Of a stretch of DNA of 64,000 nucleotides, positions 1 through 8,179 are shown piece by piece. The notes beneath the pieces are model-generated. The model was not told where the DNA came from. It saw only the letters and a list, made by a program, of their open reading frames with translations, and did no database searches. Position numbers and translations under genes: made by a program. Position 1 is the stretch's first letter, and each line of letters opens with the position of its first letter. The DNA is from Comamonadaceae bacterium (GTDB taxonomy: Bacteria > Pseudomonadota > Gammaproteobacteria > Burkholderiales > Burkholderiaceae_C), in contig JAIYCB010000004.1 in assembly GCA_027488215.1 (NCBI GenBank), positions 1 to 64,000 of the forward strand, read 5' to 3'.

Positions 1-59
1 CCCGCCATGACGACATTTTTTTGCGGCGCAATGCCGGAGGTGTCCCAGAGTTGGCTCAT
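1..59 (-). CDS. 5' end of an unidentified gene, cut by the window edge
   Basis: An ATG on the minus strand opens a reading frame that stays open for 19 codons to the window edge (first residues MSQLWDTSGIAPQKN). It starts only 3 bases after the livF stop codon, and its ribosome binding site (GGAG) lies inside the last codons of livF, so translation is probably coupled to livF. Too little is present to name the product. In related genomes an AMP-dependent acyl-CoA synthetase or a substrate-binding protein often follows liv ATPase genes, but nothing here decides that. Confidence 0.45.
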   Translation of the reverse strand, partial: MSQLWDTSGIAPQKNVVMA

Positions 60-62
60 GTT

Positions 63-881
63 TTATCTCCAGGTTTTCTTCTTTTTCCAACGGCGGTCGG
101 CGCGCACGCCCTCTTCTTTCATGCCCAAGTAAAACTCCTTGATGTCCTCTTTTTCACGCAAGCGGGCGCAGGTGTCTTCCATCACAATGCGGCCGTTTTC
201 CAGCACATAACCGTAGTCCGAGGCGTTGAGCGCCATGTTGGCGTTTTGCTCGACCAGCAAGATGGTGGTGCCGCGTTCGCGGTTGATGCGCACAACGATT
301 TCAAAAATCTCTTTGGTCAGCTTTGGGGACAGGCCCAAGCTGGGCTCGTCCAGCAAGATCAAATCCGGATTGGCCATCAGCGCCCGGCTGATCGCCAGCA
401 TTTGCTGCTGCCCACCCGAGAGCAAGCCCGCGTCTTGCGCAGCCCGCTCGCGCAGGATGGGGAAATAGTTGTACACGGCTTCCATGTCGCGCGCCACGCC
501 ATCGCGGTCCTTGCGGGTGTAGGCGCCCATGAGCAAGTTGTCACGAATCGACAGCAGCGGGAACACTTCGCGCCCTTCAGGCACGTGCATCAGGCCGCGC
601 TGCACGATGATCGCCGGGTCTTGCGCGGTGATGCTCTGACCCTTGAATTCGATCGAGCCTTTGCGCGGGTCGATGATGCCGCTGATGGTTTTGAGGATGG
701 TGGTCTTGCCCGCACCATTGGAGCCGAGCACGGTGGCGATTTCGCCGCGCCGCACCTGCAGGCTCACGCCGCGAATGGCTTTGATCGGGCCGTAAGCGCT
801 CTCGACGTTGAGCAGCTTGAGCATCACATTGTCATCGGCCGCCTCTGCCGACGTGTTCAGGGTCTGGGTGGCTGCGCTCAT
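63..881 (-). CDS. livF: LivF-type ABC transporter ATP-binding protein
   Basis: This is the second cytoplasmic ATPase of a branched-chain amino-acid type (HAAT family) ABC importer, 272 residues. Walker A GSNGAGKT is at about residues 53-60, the signature LSGGQ at 154-158 and Walker B LILLDEP at 174-180; the invariant QxxAxSRAL and H-loop-like LLVEQ follow, as is typical for LivF. It overlaps livG by 4 bases (ATGA). The N-terminus has about 19 extra residues before a second Met, so a shorter start is possible. The C-terminus ends in an odd basic WKKKKTWR tail, whose codons carry the ribosome binding site of the next gene. The real substrate may be an aromatic or organic acid rather than leucine; no binding protein is in view. 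Confidence 0.93.
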   Translation of the reverse strand: MSAATQTLNTSAEAADDNVMLKLLNVESAYGPIKAIRGVSLQVRRGEIATVLGSNGAGKTTILKTISGIIDPRKGSIEFKGQSITAQDPAIIVQRGLMHVPEGREVFPLLSIRDNLLMGAYTRKDRDGVARDMEAVYNYFPILRERAAQDAGLLSGGQQQMLAISRALMANPDLILLDEPSLGLSPKLTKEIFEIVVRINRERGTTILLVEQNANMALNASDYGYVLENGRIVMEDTCARLREKEDIKEFYLGMKEEGVRADRRWKKKKTWR

Positions 882-1711
882 GCGGCACCTCCGGGCACAT
901 AATTTTCACGGCGCAAGGCAGACACGTCGTCCACCGAGCCCAGGTAGGCTTCGATGACGCCGGGGTCGCTTTGCACCTGGCTGGGCGTGCCGGTGGCGAT
1001 TTCTTCGCCCTGACTCATGGCCAGCACGCGGTCTGACACTTTGGAGACCAAACTCATGTCGTGCTCGACCATGAGCACGGTGATCCCCAGCTCGTTTTTG
1101 ATGTCCGAGATCCAGAAGGCCATGTCTTCGGTTTCCTCGACGTTCAGGCCCGAAGAGGGCTCGTCCAGCAGCAGCAGCTTGGGCTCGGTGCACAGCGCGC
1201 GGGCCAGTTCGACCACTTTGCGCACGCCATAAGGCAAGCCCGCCACCATCGAGTCGCGGTGGTGTTGCAGGTCCAAAAAGTCAATGACTTCCTCGACCTT
1301 TTCACGCGCCTGGATTTCGGCTGCGCGGGTTTTGGCGCTGAAGAACATTTCGCTCCACAGCCCCGTCTTGCGGTGCGTGTGGCGACCGATCAAGAGGTTT
1401 TGGAGCACGGTGGCGTGTTCGAACAACTCGATGTTTTGGAACGTACGGGCAATGCCCAGCCCGGCAATTTGGTGCGGTGGCTGATCGGTCAGGCGCACCT
1501 TGCCCTGAGGACCGGCGTAGTCAATCACGCCCGTGGTGGGCGTGTAGATGCGGCTGATCAGGTTGAACACGGTGGTCTTGCCTGCACCGTTGGGTCCGAT
1601 CAAGGTGAAGACCTCGCCGCGCTTGACGTCGAAGCTGACCTTGTTGACGGCCAGCACGCCGCCAAAGCGCACGCTCAGGTCTTGGGCGGATAAAAGGATG
1701 TCTGCGTTCAT
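878..1711 (-). CDS. livG: LivG-type ABC transporter ATP-binding protein
   Basis: First ATPase subunit of the HAAT importer, 277 residues. Walker A GPNGAGKT is at residues 39-46, the LivG-specific signature region reads LPYGVRKVVELARAL, and Walker B LLLLDEP is followed by SSGLN. LivG proteins typically have this extended helical insert before the signature (here with many charged residues, about 115-150). The gene overlaps livM upstream and livF downstream by 4 bases each, which indicates one transcript and coupled translation. LivG and LivF form the ATPase heterodimer that powers the LivH/LivM channel. Confidence 0.94.
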   Translation of the reverse strand: MNADILLSAQDLSVRFGGVLAVNKVSFDVKRGEVFTLIGPNGAGKTTVFNLISRIYTPTTGVIDYAGPQGKVRLTDQPPHQIAGLGIARTFQNIELFEHATVLQNLLIGRHTHRKTGLWSEMFFSAKTRAAEIQAREKVEEVIDFLDLQHHRDSMVAGLPYGVRKVVELARALCTEPKLLLLDEPSSGLNVEETEDMAFWISDIKNELGITVLMVEHDMSLVSKVSDRVLAMSQGEEIATGTPSQVQSDPGVIEAYLGSVDDVSALRRENYVPGGAA

Positions 1712-2784
1712 TTCAGGCGGTCCGACTTCTGGAACGATTTCTGGCGCTTGAACAGGCCACGGCGGTAAAACGGAAACAGCTGAAACCAGGTGCGCACCTT
1801 GAGCCAGCGGCCATATAGGCCCATGGGCTCAAACAACACAAAAGCGATCAGCACCATGCCATAAATCGTGCCCTGTAAACCTGCCGCGCCGCCAATGGCC
1901 GCCGGCAAAAAATCTTTGCCCAAGGAGATCAGCTGCGGCATGACGATCAGGAAGATGGCACCGAGGAAGGCGCCATGGATCGAGCCCAAGCCCCCGATCA
2001 CCACCATCAGCAACAAGTCGATCGACTGGATGATGCTGAACTGTTCGGGCGAGAGGAACTGGATCTTGTGCGCGTACAAAGCACCGCCAATGCCCGCCAG
2101 CGCGGCCGACAGTGCAAAAGACAGCGTCTTGTAGCGCGCCAAGTGGATGCCCATGCTTTGTGCTGATATTTCAGAGTCGCGGATGGCCACAAAGGCACGC
2201 CCTGTGGACGATCGCAGCAGGTTCACGATGGCCAGTGTGGCCCCCACGGTGACCAGCAGGCAAAGGAAGTAAAACTCTTCGGTGCTGTCCAGCGTCCAGC
2301 TGCCGATGGCGGGGTAGCCGACCATCAGGCCCGCGTTGCCGCCCGTCATGCTTTCCCAGCGCGCCATGCCCTCTTCGACGATGAAGCCAAAAGCCAACGT
2401 GGCCATGCCCAGGTAAATGCCTTTGACGCGCAGCGCCGGCAAGCCCACGATGATGCCCACGATGGCTGAAAATAGCCCCGCGCAGACCAGCGCCAGCGGG
2501 AACGGCACCCCGGCATTGACCATGACGGCCTGGGTGTACGCCCCCACGCCCAAAAACGCGGCGTGACCCAGCGAGAACAAGCCGGTGAAACCCGCCAGCA
2601 GCATCAGGCCCAGGCCCACCACAGCATAGATCAGCACAAAAGTCAGCTGCGCCAACCAGTACTCCGCCACCATCCAAGGGGCGGCCACCAGAAACAGACC
2701 CAGTAGGCTGTACCAGAACACATGGCCGCCGTGCTTGGCCAGCTTCACGTCCTGGTTGTAATCGGTTTTGAAAATGAAACGCAT
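1708..2784 (-). CDS. livM: LivM-type ABC transporter permease
   Basis: Inner-membrane permease of the HAAT family, 358 residues, with about eight to ten hydrophobic segments from residue 20 onward. The family-typical stretches GLNLLAGFTGLFSLGHAAF-like (here GLMLLAGFTGLFSLGHAAF), YLGMATLAFG and GGLGSIHGAFLGA are all present; the last is the conserved EAA-like cytoplasmic loop region that contacts the ATPases. It lies 9 bases after livH and overlaps livG by 4 bases. The C-terminal tail after about residue 325 is strongly basic and cytoplasmic. LivM pairs with LivH to form the translocation path. Confidence 0.93.
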   Translation of the reverse strand: MRFIFKTDYNQDVKLAKHGGHVFWYSLLGLFLVAAPWMVAEYWLAQLTFVLIYAVVGLGLMLLAGFTGLFSLGHAAFLGVGAYTQAVMVNAGVPFPLALVCAGLFSAIVGIIVGLPALRVKGIYLGMATLAFGFIVEEGMARWESMTGGNAGLMVGYPAIGSWTLDSTEEFYFLCLLVTVGATLAIVNLLRSSTGRAFVAIRDSEISAQSMGIHLARYKTLSFALSAALAGIGGALYAHKIQFLSPEQFSIIQSIDLLLMVVIGGLGSIHGAFLGAIFLIVMPQLISLGKDFLPAAIGGAAGLQGTIYGMVLIAFVLFEPMGLYGRWLKVRTWFQLFPFYRRGLFKRQKSFQKSDRLK

Positions 2785-2793
2785 GCCGGGGCC

Positions 2794-3669
2794 TCAAACT
2801 TTCTTGCGCAGTTGCTCACCGAACAAGCCATTGGGCTTGAGCACCAGCATGAGCAACACCACGATGTAAGGCGCGATATCCTTGAAGCCTTCGGGCAGAT
2901 AAAAGCCCGAAAGCGACTCGACGATGCCAATCACCAGGCCGCCCACAATGGCACCGGGCAAGCTGCCAAAGCCGCCCACCACCGCCGCCGGGAAGGCCTT
3001 CAGGCCGATGAAGCCCATGTTGGCGTGAACAAAGGTAATAGGGGCCAGCAGCAAGCCTGCGACTGCGGCTACGGCTGCAGCCAAACCCCAGACCAGACCA
3101 TTGATCTGCTTGACCGGGATGCCCATGTAATAAGCGGCCAGCTGGTTTTGCGAAGCCGCCTGCATGGCGATGCCGAGCTTGCTGTACTTGAACATGGCAA
3201 ACAGGCCCAGGCACAAAATGACGGTGGCACCGATCACCACCATTTGCTCGGCTGCAATCACCAGACCGCCCAAGCGCAGCACCTCACCTGCATAGGGCAC
3301 GGGCAGGGTGTGAGTGTCGGTGCCCACATCAGGAATCATGGTGATCAGGCCGCGCAGCACATAGCCCACACCAATGGTCAGCATGACGATGGAGAAAGCT
3401 GGTTGTCCCAGGATGGGGCGAATGACCAAGCGCTCGACCAACACGCCAAAAATGCCCATGGCCACGATGGCCGCAGGCACAGAGATCCAGAAAGGAAAAC
3501 CCAGCAGCGTCATGGCGGCCAGTCCGGAAAAGGCCCCCACCATCATCAGGTCGCCCTGGGCAAAGCTCACCGTCTCGGTGGCTTTGTAAATCAGCACGAA
3601 ACCCAGGGCAATGAGTCCGTAAATACAGCCCTGGGCCACACCGCTGATCAGCAGTTGCAGCAATTGCAC
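2794..3669 (-). CDS. livH: LivH-type ABC transporter permease
   Basis: First gene of the liv operon in view, 291 residues, an inner-membrane permease. The N-terminal pattern LISGVAQGCIYGLIALGFVLIYKAT and the FAQGDLMMVGAF and VGGFGSLPGAIVGG segments are diagnostic for LivH. The operon order livHMGF is the usual one, but the periplasmic binding protein is absent from this end and may lie beyond the left edge. The upstream region is shared with the divergent AtuA-like gene and contains a perfect inverted repeat at 3771-3786 that could be a common operator. Confidence 0.94.
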   Translation of the reverse strand: MQLLQLLISGVAQGCIYGLIALGFVLIYKATETVSFAQGDLMMVGAFSGLAAMTLLGFPFWISVPAAIVAMGIFGVLVERLVIRPILGQPAFSIVMLTIGVGYVLRGLITMIPDVGTDTHTLPVPYAGEVLRLGGLVIAAEQMVVIGATVILCLGLFAMFKYSKLGIAMQAASQNQLAAYYMGIPVKQINGLVWGLAAAVAAVAGLLLAPITFVHANMGFIGLKAFPAAVVGGFGSLPGAIVGGLVIGIVESLSGFYLPEGFKDIAPYIVVLLMLVLKPNGLFGEQLRKKV

Positions 3670-3770
3670 GCCTGTCTCCTCTTGGTTCTGTCTGGCCGAG
3701 TTCGCTACGCTTGGCGGGGCAGTGCTTCAACACCGCGCAAAGCATTTGCGAACGACCGTGCGATTATGGT

Positions 3771-3786
3771 AGTCTAAAACTAGACT
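3771..3786. promoter_or_regulatory. inverted repeat in the livH / atuA-like divergent region
   Basis: The sequence AGTCTA-AAAC-TAGACT is a perfect 6-4-6 inverted repeat between the divergent livH (start 3669) and the AtuA-like gene (start 3842). Its size and location fit a dimeric repressor site, for example of the TetR family, which controls atu operons in Pseudomonas. No regulator gene is adjacent, so the assignment is inference. Confidence 0.45.
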
Positions 3787-3841
3787 TTCTCTAGGGGTTG
3801 TCCCCCATACCAGTCCCTGTGCAAGGCTTCAATATCGCCCC

Positions 3842-5233
3842 ATGACGCAATCCATTCGCATCGGTTCGGGCCTGGGCTTTTATGGCGACAACTGGGAGCC
3901 CGTGGTGGCCAGCATCGAGCGCGGCCAAGTGCAATTCATCGCCAGCGATCACCTGGCTGAGCTGACACTGGCCATATTGCAGAAAGACCGGCAACGCGAC
4001 CCCAACTTGGGCTATGCCCGCGATGTGGTGCCCATGCTGATGCGTCTGTGGCCACTGATGAAAGCGCGTGGTGTGCATTTTGTGTGCAACGCCGGTGGTC
4101 TGAATCCCATGGGGGCGGCGATGGCGGTGCAAGCGGCGCTGGCGACCATGGGCTGGCACCCGCGCATCGCGGTGGTCAGTGGCGACGATGTGCTGTCGCA
4201 ACTGCAAACACCCGACACCCGCTTTGACCACCTGATGAATGGCGCCGATGTGTCGAGCGTGCGGGAGCGGCTGGTATTTGGCAATGCCTACTTGGGTGCT
4301 CAACCCATAGTGGAGGCACTTGACCAAGGGGCCGACATCGTGATCACCGGACGCGTAGCCGACGCGGCGCTGTTTCTGGGGCCGCTGGTGCATGGCCTGG
4401 GCTGGAAGCTTGCGGATGCGGCCACGCCCGAGGACTTCAACCGCTTGGCCCAAGGCCTGACGGTGGGGCATTTGCTCGAATGCTCGGGCCAAGGCAGCGG
4501 GGGAAATTTTGGCAGCCAAGGCCATTGGCAACAGATCCCTGATTTGACTCACATCGGTTACCCGATCGCCGAGGTCTTGGCAGACGGCACAGCCTTCATC
4601 ACCAAAGCGCCCGGCACCGGAGGTTTGGTCAACTTTGACACCGTGCGCCAGCAACTGCTGTACGAGGTGCACAACCCACACGCGTATTTTTCGCCCGATG
4701 TGGTGCTCGACATGGGCCAAATCCAGTTGTATGACGAAGGCCAGCACCGCGTGCGATTGACCGGCGCGCAAGGCCGCGCGCCGACCGATCAGCTCAAGGT
4801 GGTGGCGGGCTTCAAAGATGGCTTCAAAGCTGAAATCACTTGGGGCTTTTCCTGGCCCGACGCTTGGGACAAGGTGCAAGCCGCAGAGGCCATGATCCGC
4901 ATACAACTCAAAGAGCGCCACATGGCTTTTGACGAACTGTTTGTCGAATACCCCGGCCTCAACTCTGCGCATGGCCCCCTGGCCCCACTGCCGCCTGCGG
5001 CCGAACTGAACGAACGGGCCGAGATTTGGGTGCGCATGGTACTGCGCACGCCCAGCAAAGCAGCTGCCGATGGTTTTGGCAGACTGTTTCCCTGGATGGC
5101 GCTGAGTGGACCGGCTTTCACTTGCGGTTTTCAAGGCCTGAACAGCACGAGTGAATTGCTGGGCATCTGGCCCACCCTGATGCCACGCCATCGGGTGACC
5201 GCCCGCATCGAGATGTTGGAGCCCAGCGCATGA
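3842..5233 (+). CDS. AtuA-like protein (DUF1446 family)
   Basis: 463-residue protein of the acyclic terpene utilisation AtuA / DUF1446 family, recognised from the N-terminal IGSGLGFYGDNWEP, the NAGGLNP motif near residue 82, ITGRVADAALFLGP around 168-182 and HLLECSGQGSGGNF around 210. In Pseudomonas AtuA is needed for citronellol/geranyl-CoA breakdown, but its reaction is not established; elsewhere family members sit with acyl-CoA carboxylases. Many homologues carry an extra C-terminal domain of about 120 residues; here that domain is a separate ORF overlapping by 4 bases. It is divergent from the liv operon, which may import the substrate. Confidence 0.8.
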   Translation: MTQSIRIGSGLGFYGDNWEPVVASIERGQVQFIASDHLAELTLAILQKDRQRDPNLGYARDVVPMLMRLWPLMKARGVHFVCNAGGLNPMGAAMAVQAALATMGWHPRIAVVSGDDVLSQLQTPDTRFDHLMNGADVSSVRERLVFGNAYLGAQPIVEALDQGADIVITGRVADAALFLGPLVHGLGWKLADAATPEDFNRLAQGLTVGHLLECSGQGSGGNFGSQGHWQQIPDLTHIGYPIAEVLADGTAFITKAPGTGGLVNFDTVRQQLLYEVHNPHAYFSPDVVLDMGQIQLYDEGQHRVRLTGAQGRAPTDQLKVVAGFKDGFKAEITWGFSWPDAWDKVQAAEAMIRIQLKERHMAFDELFVEYPGLNSAHGPLAPLPPAAELNERAEIWVRMVLRTPSKAAADGFGRLFPWMALSGPAFTCGFQGLNSTSELLGIWPTLMPRHRVTARIEMLEPSA

Positions 5234-5610
5234 ACAACACAACGCTTGTCAAAATTCCACTGGCACTGATCGCCCATGCCCGCAGCGGTGACAAGGCCGA
5301 TTGGGTGGACTTTGGGTTGTTTGCATGGAACGAAGCGGGTTACCGGATCATTGAACGCGAGGTCACGGCGGCCAAGGTGCAGGCGCATTTCGCACCCTGG
5401 CTGTCAGGCCAGGTCGATGCTTGGCCGCTGCCTAACATTTGGGCTTTGAAGTTCGTGCTGCACGGCGCCCTGCAAGGCGGCGGTGCGCGCAACCTGCGCC
5501 TGGACAACCTGGGCAAAGCCATGGGCGCGGCGCTGCTGCGCCTGGAAATTGTTATCAGCGCGCAAGAGCTGGCCCTGGCCAAAAAAACCACCGAACGCGC
5601 AGGCCCGTGA
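5230..5610 (+). CDS. AtuA-associated small domain protein
   Basis: 126-residue protein whose start overlaps the stop of the AtuA-like gene (ATGA). It matches the pattern of the ferredoxin-fold domain that is fused to the C-terminus of longer AtuA/DUF1446 proteins: IAHARSGDKADWVDFGLFAWN near the N-terminus, LPNIWALKFVLHGALQGGG in the middle and LRLDNLGKAMGAALLRLEI at the end. The two ORFs therefore most likely encode a split two-subunit version of one protein. Function is unknown; it presumably acts with the upstream product in acyl-CoA or terpenoid metabolism. Confidence 0.75.
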   Translation: MNNTTLVKIPLALIAHARSGDKADWVDFGLFAWNEAGYRIIEREVTAAKVQAHFAPWLSGQVDAWPLPNIWALKFVLHGALQGGGARNLRLDNLGKAMGAALLRLEIVISAQELALAKKTTERAGP

Positions 5611-5614
5611 GCCC

Positions 5615-5633
5615 GCACCCGCATGCGGGGTGC
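5615..5633. terminator. possible bidirectional hairpin between convergent genes
   Basis: GCACCCGC and GCGGGGTGC form a short GC-rich stem with one bulge and a 2-base loop. It fills the 24-base gap between the convergent small AtuA-like gene and the amidohydrolase gene. There is no T-run, so it is at best a weak or factor-assisted terminator. Confidence 0.3.
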
Positions 5634-5634
5634 A

Positions 5635-6528
5635 TCAGGCAAAGCGGTACAAGCGCTGCGGGTTGTCCACCAAGAAGGCCTGTTGAGCTGCTTCATCGGG
5701 AACGATCGTTGTGATCGCATTGACCAATGCCGCGTCGTTCGGAATATGGGTGTGGTTGGGGTGAGGCCAGTCGCTGCCCCACACGCATCGGTCACCATGC
5801 GCCCGCCACAACTGCTGCGCCAGCGCCACGCCGTGGGTGTAGCGTTCATCAGGTGCAGCATGCGCATCGATGCGGTCAATGCCGCTGAGCTTGACCCACA
5901 AATGGGGCGCATCCAGCAGGCGCATCAAGGCTTGAAAGTCTTCATGCTGAGCACCCAACCGCGCATCGACACGGCCCATGTGGTCGATCACCACAGGCAC
6001 CTGGCTTTGCACCAGCCAAGGCCCCAACTCATGGACCAAGGCCGACTCAAAATGAACCTGCAGATGGAGCCCATGGGCGGCCAAGCGGGAAGTCAGGGCC
6101 AAGACTTCGCGCACATCGGTACCCGCGCCCAAATGGCGCATGAAATTAAAGCGCACGCCCCGCATACCGGCCTGGGCCAATCGGGCCAATTCGGCGTCGG
6201 GCACATCGACAGGCACCAGCGCGACGCCCAGGTAATGACCCTCACCGTGGGCAATCGCATCCTCGACCACGCTGTTGTCCATGCCGTGCACCATGGATTG
6301 CACGATCACGCAACGCTCAATGCCCAAAGTGCGGTGCAAGGCATACAAGGTGTCGCGCGGTGCCGCAACCGGGGTGATTTGGCGCAAAGGGTTGTAAGCA
6401 AAACGCTCGGGGGGGCCAAACACATGGACATGCGCATCGCAAGCACCCGGCGGAAGCCGCCAGCCGGGTTTTTGGACTTGCTCAAGGTAGGTCCTGACTG
6501 GCTGTGCCTGATCTTGCGAAGAGCTCAT
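5635..6528 (-). CDS. amidohydrolase, PDC-lactonase (LigI)-like
   Basis: 297-residue TIM-barrel metal-dependent hydrolase of the amidohydrolase 2 family. The N-terminal DAHVHVFGP supplies the HxH pair; later motifs are VIDHMGRVD, LWVKLSGIDRI and the C-terminal GSDWPHPNH with the catalytic Asp. This pattern is closest to 2-pyrone-4,6-dicarboxylate lactonase and related lactone/amide hydrolases of aromatic breakdown. I chose the Met preceding SSSQDQ because it overlaps the upstream gene's stop by 4 bases; the frame is open further but runs into that gene. It is the last gene of a four-gene operon with SDR, Bug receptor and EthD-like protein. Exact substrate is unknown. Confidence 0.8.
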   Translation of the reverse strand: MSSSQDQAQPVRTYLEQVQKPGWRLPPGACDAHVHVFGPPERFAYNPLRQITPVAAPRDTLYALHRTLGIERCVIVQSMVHGMDNSVVEDAIAHGEGHYLGVALVPVDVPDAELARLAQAGMRGVRFNFMRHLGAGTDVREVLALTSRLAAHGLHLQVHFESALVHELGPWLVQSQVPVVIDHMGRVDARLGAQHEDFQALMRLLDAPHLWVKLSGIDRIDAHAAPDERYTHGVALAQQLWRAHGDRCVWGSDWPHPNHTHIPNDAALVNAITTIVPDEAAQQAFLVDNPQRLYRFA

Positions 6529-7058
6529 GTGGGGCCGTTCGGATGAATGAACAAGGTTCGGCGGGTGTTGCGAAACATCGGCCGCACTCGACTGCTCCAC
6601 TCGGTGTGGCGCACGGCCAGCCAAGGCTCGGACTCGGTCACTTGGGCGTTCAGCAGGTCGTAACAGGCCACATGCAGGGGATGCCCGGGAGGGCCATCTC
6701 GCCGCATCAAGCGGCGCGCCCTCAAGCAACCCGGCACTTTGGACAAACCTGGCAAATGCTCTTGTTCGTACCAGGCGTGAAATTCACTTTCGCACCCTTG
6801 TGCCACGTCGGTTTCGACCACGTAATGGAATGGGGCTTGAGCCCGTGGGATGGACACGTCGGGCCCCATCAAATCGGTCCCGGGATCCAGCGCTTCCCAC
6901 AGGGCCCCCGCAAGAGGGCTTGGGCGCTGTTGAAGCGGGCCTGTCCAATAGTGCCGCCAGCATTGCACATCGCCGCGCCACGCACGCCACGATTGCAGGT
7001 CTGCCAAAGCGGTCCCCTGCCATGGGCCATCCTGATCACAAAGCCAAATTGCACTCAC
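6525..7058 (-). CDS. EthD/DUF4286-like dimeric alpha-beta barrel protein
   Basis: 177-residue protein whose second half (about residues 80-165) carries the pattern HYVVETDV, EFHAWYEQEHLPGLSKVPGCLRARR and ACYDLLN, typical of ferredoxin-like dimeric alpha/beta-barrel proteins of the EthD/DUF4286 type, often found in catabolic operons. The first 75 residues are Trp-rich and not recognised. The start is a GTG with a GGTGG-type ribosome site; a nearby ATG is out of frame. It overlaps the amidohydrolase gene by 4 bases. It may be a small isomerase, decarboxylase-like or accessory protein; the reaction is unknown. Confidence 0.65.
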   Translation of the reverse strand: MSAIWLCDQDGPWQGTALADLQSWRAWRGDVQCWRHYWTGPLQQRPSPLAGALWEALDPGTDLMGPDVSIPRAQAPFHYVVETDVAQGCESEFHAWYEQEHLPGLSKVPGCLRARRLMRRDGPPGHPLHVACYDLLNAQVTESEPWLAVRHTEWSSRVRPMFRNTRRTLFIHPNGPT

Positions 7059-7158
7059 ATCACCACCCTGTTCATTGACATTGACGGCCTGCGCAGCTGG
7101 CTAACCGTCAACCTTCCGCAAAAAAACACAGATCCACTTCAGACCGAAGGTCGCTGAC

Positions 7159-8148
7159 TCAAGAATCCAGACGGATGTTGCGCGCCTTGATCAAAGCGGC
7201 CCACTTGTTGGTATCGGCCCTGAGCAAAGCAGCCATCTCCTCAGGTGTGGTGGCGCGCGGCTCAGCGCCAGACTGCAGCAAACGAGTGCCCACGGCGGGG
7301 TCGGCCAATGCCCGCCGCGTCGCCGCATTGAGCGCATCTACGATCGGACGGGGGGTCTTTGAGGAGACAAAAAAGGCGTACCAATTGTTGGTGTCTACCG
7401 CTGGGAACCCCATCTCCTCAAAGGTCCTGACCTCGGGCAAGCCAGGGTGCCGCATGCGTGAAGCCATGCCCAAAGCCTTGAGCCGGCCAGCCTTGATCTG
7501 TCCCATGACTGCAGGCACATCAGCGAACACACCGGCCACCTGCCCGCCCAGCAAATTGGTCAACGCAGGCGCCATGCCGTTGAAGGGCACATGCAGCAAG
7601 TCCAACTTGGTCGCATCTTGCATTTGGAGCAGAGCCAAATGGGGAATGCTGCCCATGCCTGAGGACGCCATGGGAACAGGCACATTGGCCGCTCTGGCCC
7701 GTTGCACAAAATCGACGGCATCCGTAGCTGGGTTTTGCGCACTGGTGACCAGCACCTCCACATTGTTGACGACCAAAGAGACTGGCGTGAAATCACGCAC
7801 CATGTCATAGGGCAGCTTGTCGTACAGCGCTGGATTGATGGCGGCCGCGCCCACGCTGGTGATCCACACGGTGCTGCCATCGGGCTCGCCCTTGAGCGTC
7901 TCCATCGCACCGATCGCGCCGTTGGCACCCGGTTTGTTGTCGACCAACACGGGACGCCCAAGTTCTCGCGACAGGGTTTCTGCCAAAGTCCGCGCCACAA
8001 AATCCACCGGACCACCTGGTGCAAACGCCACGATCAAGCGCACGGGTCGGCTGTTGCTCTGCGCCCATGTGACGCTACCAAGGCTGGTTGCCAATGCACC
8101 GGCACTGGTGCGCTGCAACCACTGTCGTCTGGAAAAATGTTGGCTCAT
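7159..8148 (-). CDS. Bug-family periplasmic substrate-binding receptor
   Basis: 329-residue Bug/TctC-type receptor. An export signal with a twin-arginine-like SRRQWLQ start and a hydrophobic core ends near TWAQ (about residue 30). The mature protein begins with the family pattern RPVRLIVAFAPGGPVDFVAR, followed by GRPVLVDNKPGANGAIG, KLPYDMVRDFTPVS and PTF-like EVRTFEEMGF. Bug proteins bind carboxylated small molecules in the periplasm and deliver them to tripartite tricarboxylate (TctAB) transporters or signal their presence. No tctAB genes are in the window. It lies between an SDR gene (31 bases away) and an EthD-like gene (100 bases), so the ligand is likely the substrate of this catabolic operon. 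Confidence 0.88.
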   Translation of the reverse strand: MSQHFSRRQWLQRTSAGALATSLGSVTWAQSNSRPVRLIVAFAPGGPVDFVARTLAETLSRELGRPVLVDNKPGANGAIGAMETLKGEPDGSTVWITSVGAAAINPALYDKLPYDMVRDFTPVSLVVNNVEVLVTSAQNPATDAVDFVQRARAANVPVPMASSGMGSIPHLALLQMQDATKLDLLHVPFNGMAPALTNLLGGQVAGVFADVPAVMGQIKAGRLKALGMASRMRHPGLPEVRTFEEMGFPAVDTNNWYAFFVSSKTPRPIVDALNAATRRALADPAVGTRLLQSGAEPRATTPEEMAALLRADTNKWAALIKARNIRLDS

Positions 8149-8179
8149 GCGTGTCTCCTGTGAATGAATGGGTTGGTGA

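Noticed and set aside
3791-5242. 483-codon open frame on the minus strand
   Set aside because: Antisense to the AtuA-like gene; low-complexity His/Arg/Gln-rich translation with no ribosome site.
5623-6546. 307-codon open frame on the plus strand
   Set aside because: Antisense to the amidohydrolase gene with its DAHVHVFGP and GSDWPHPNH motifs.
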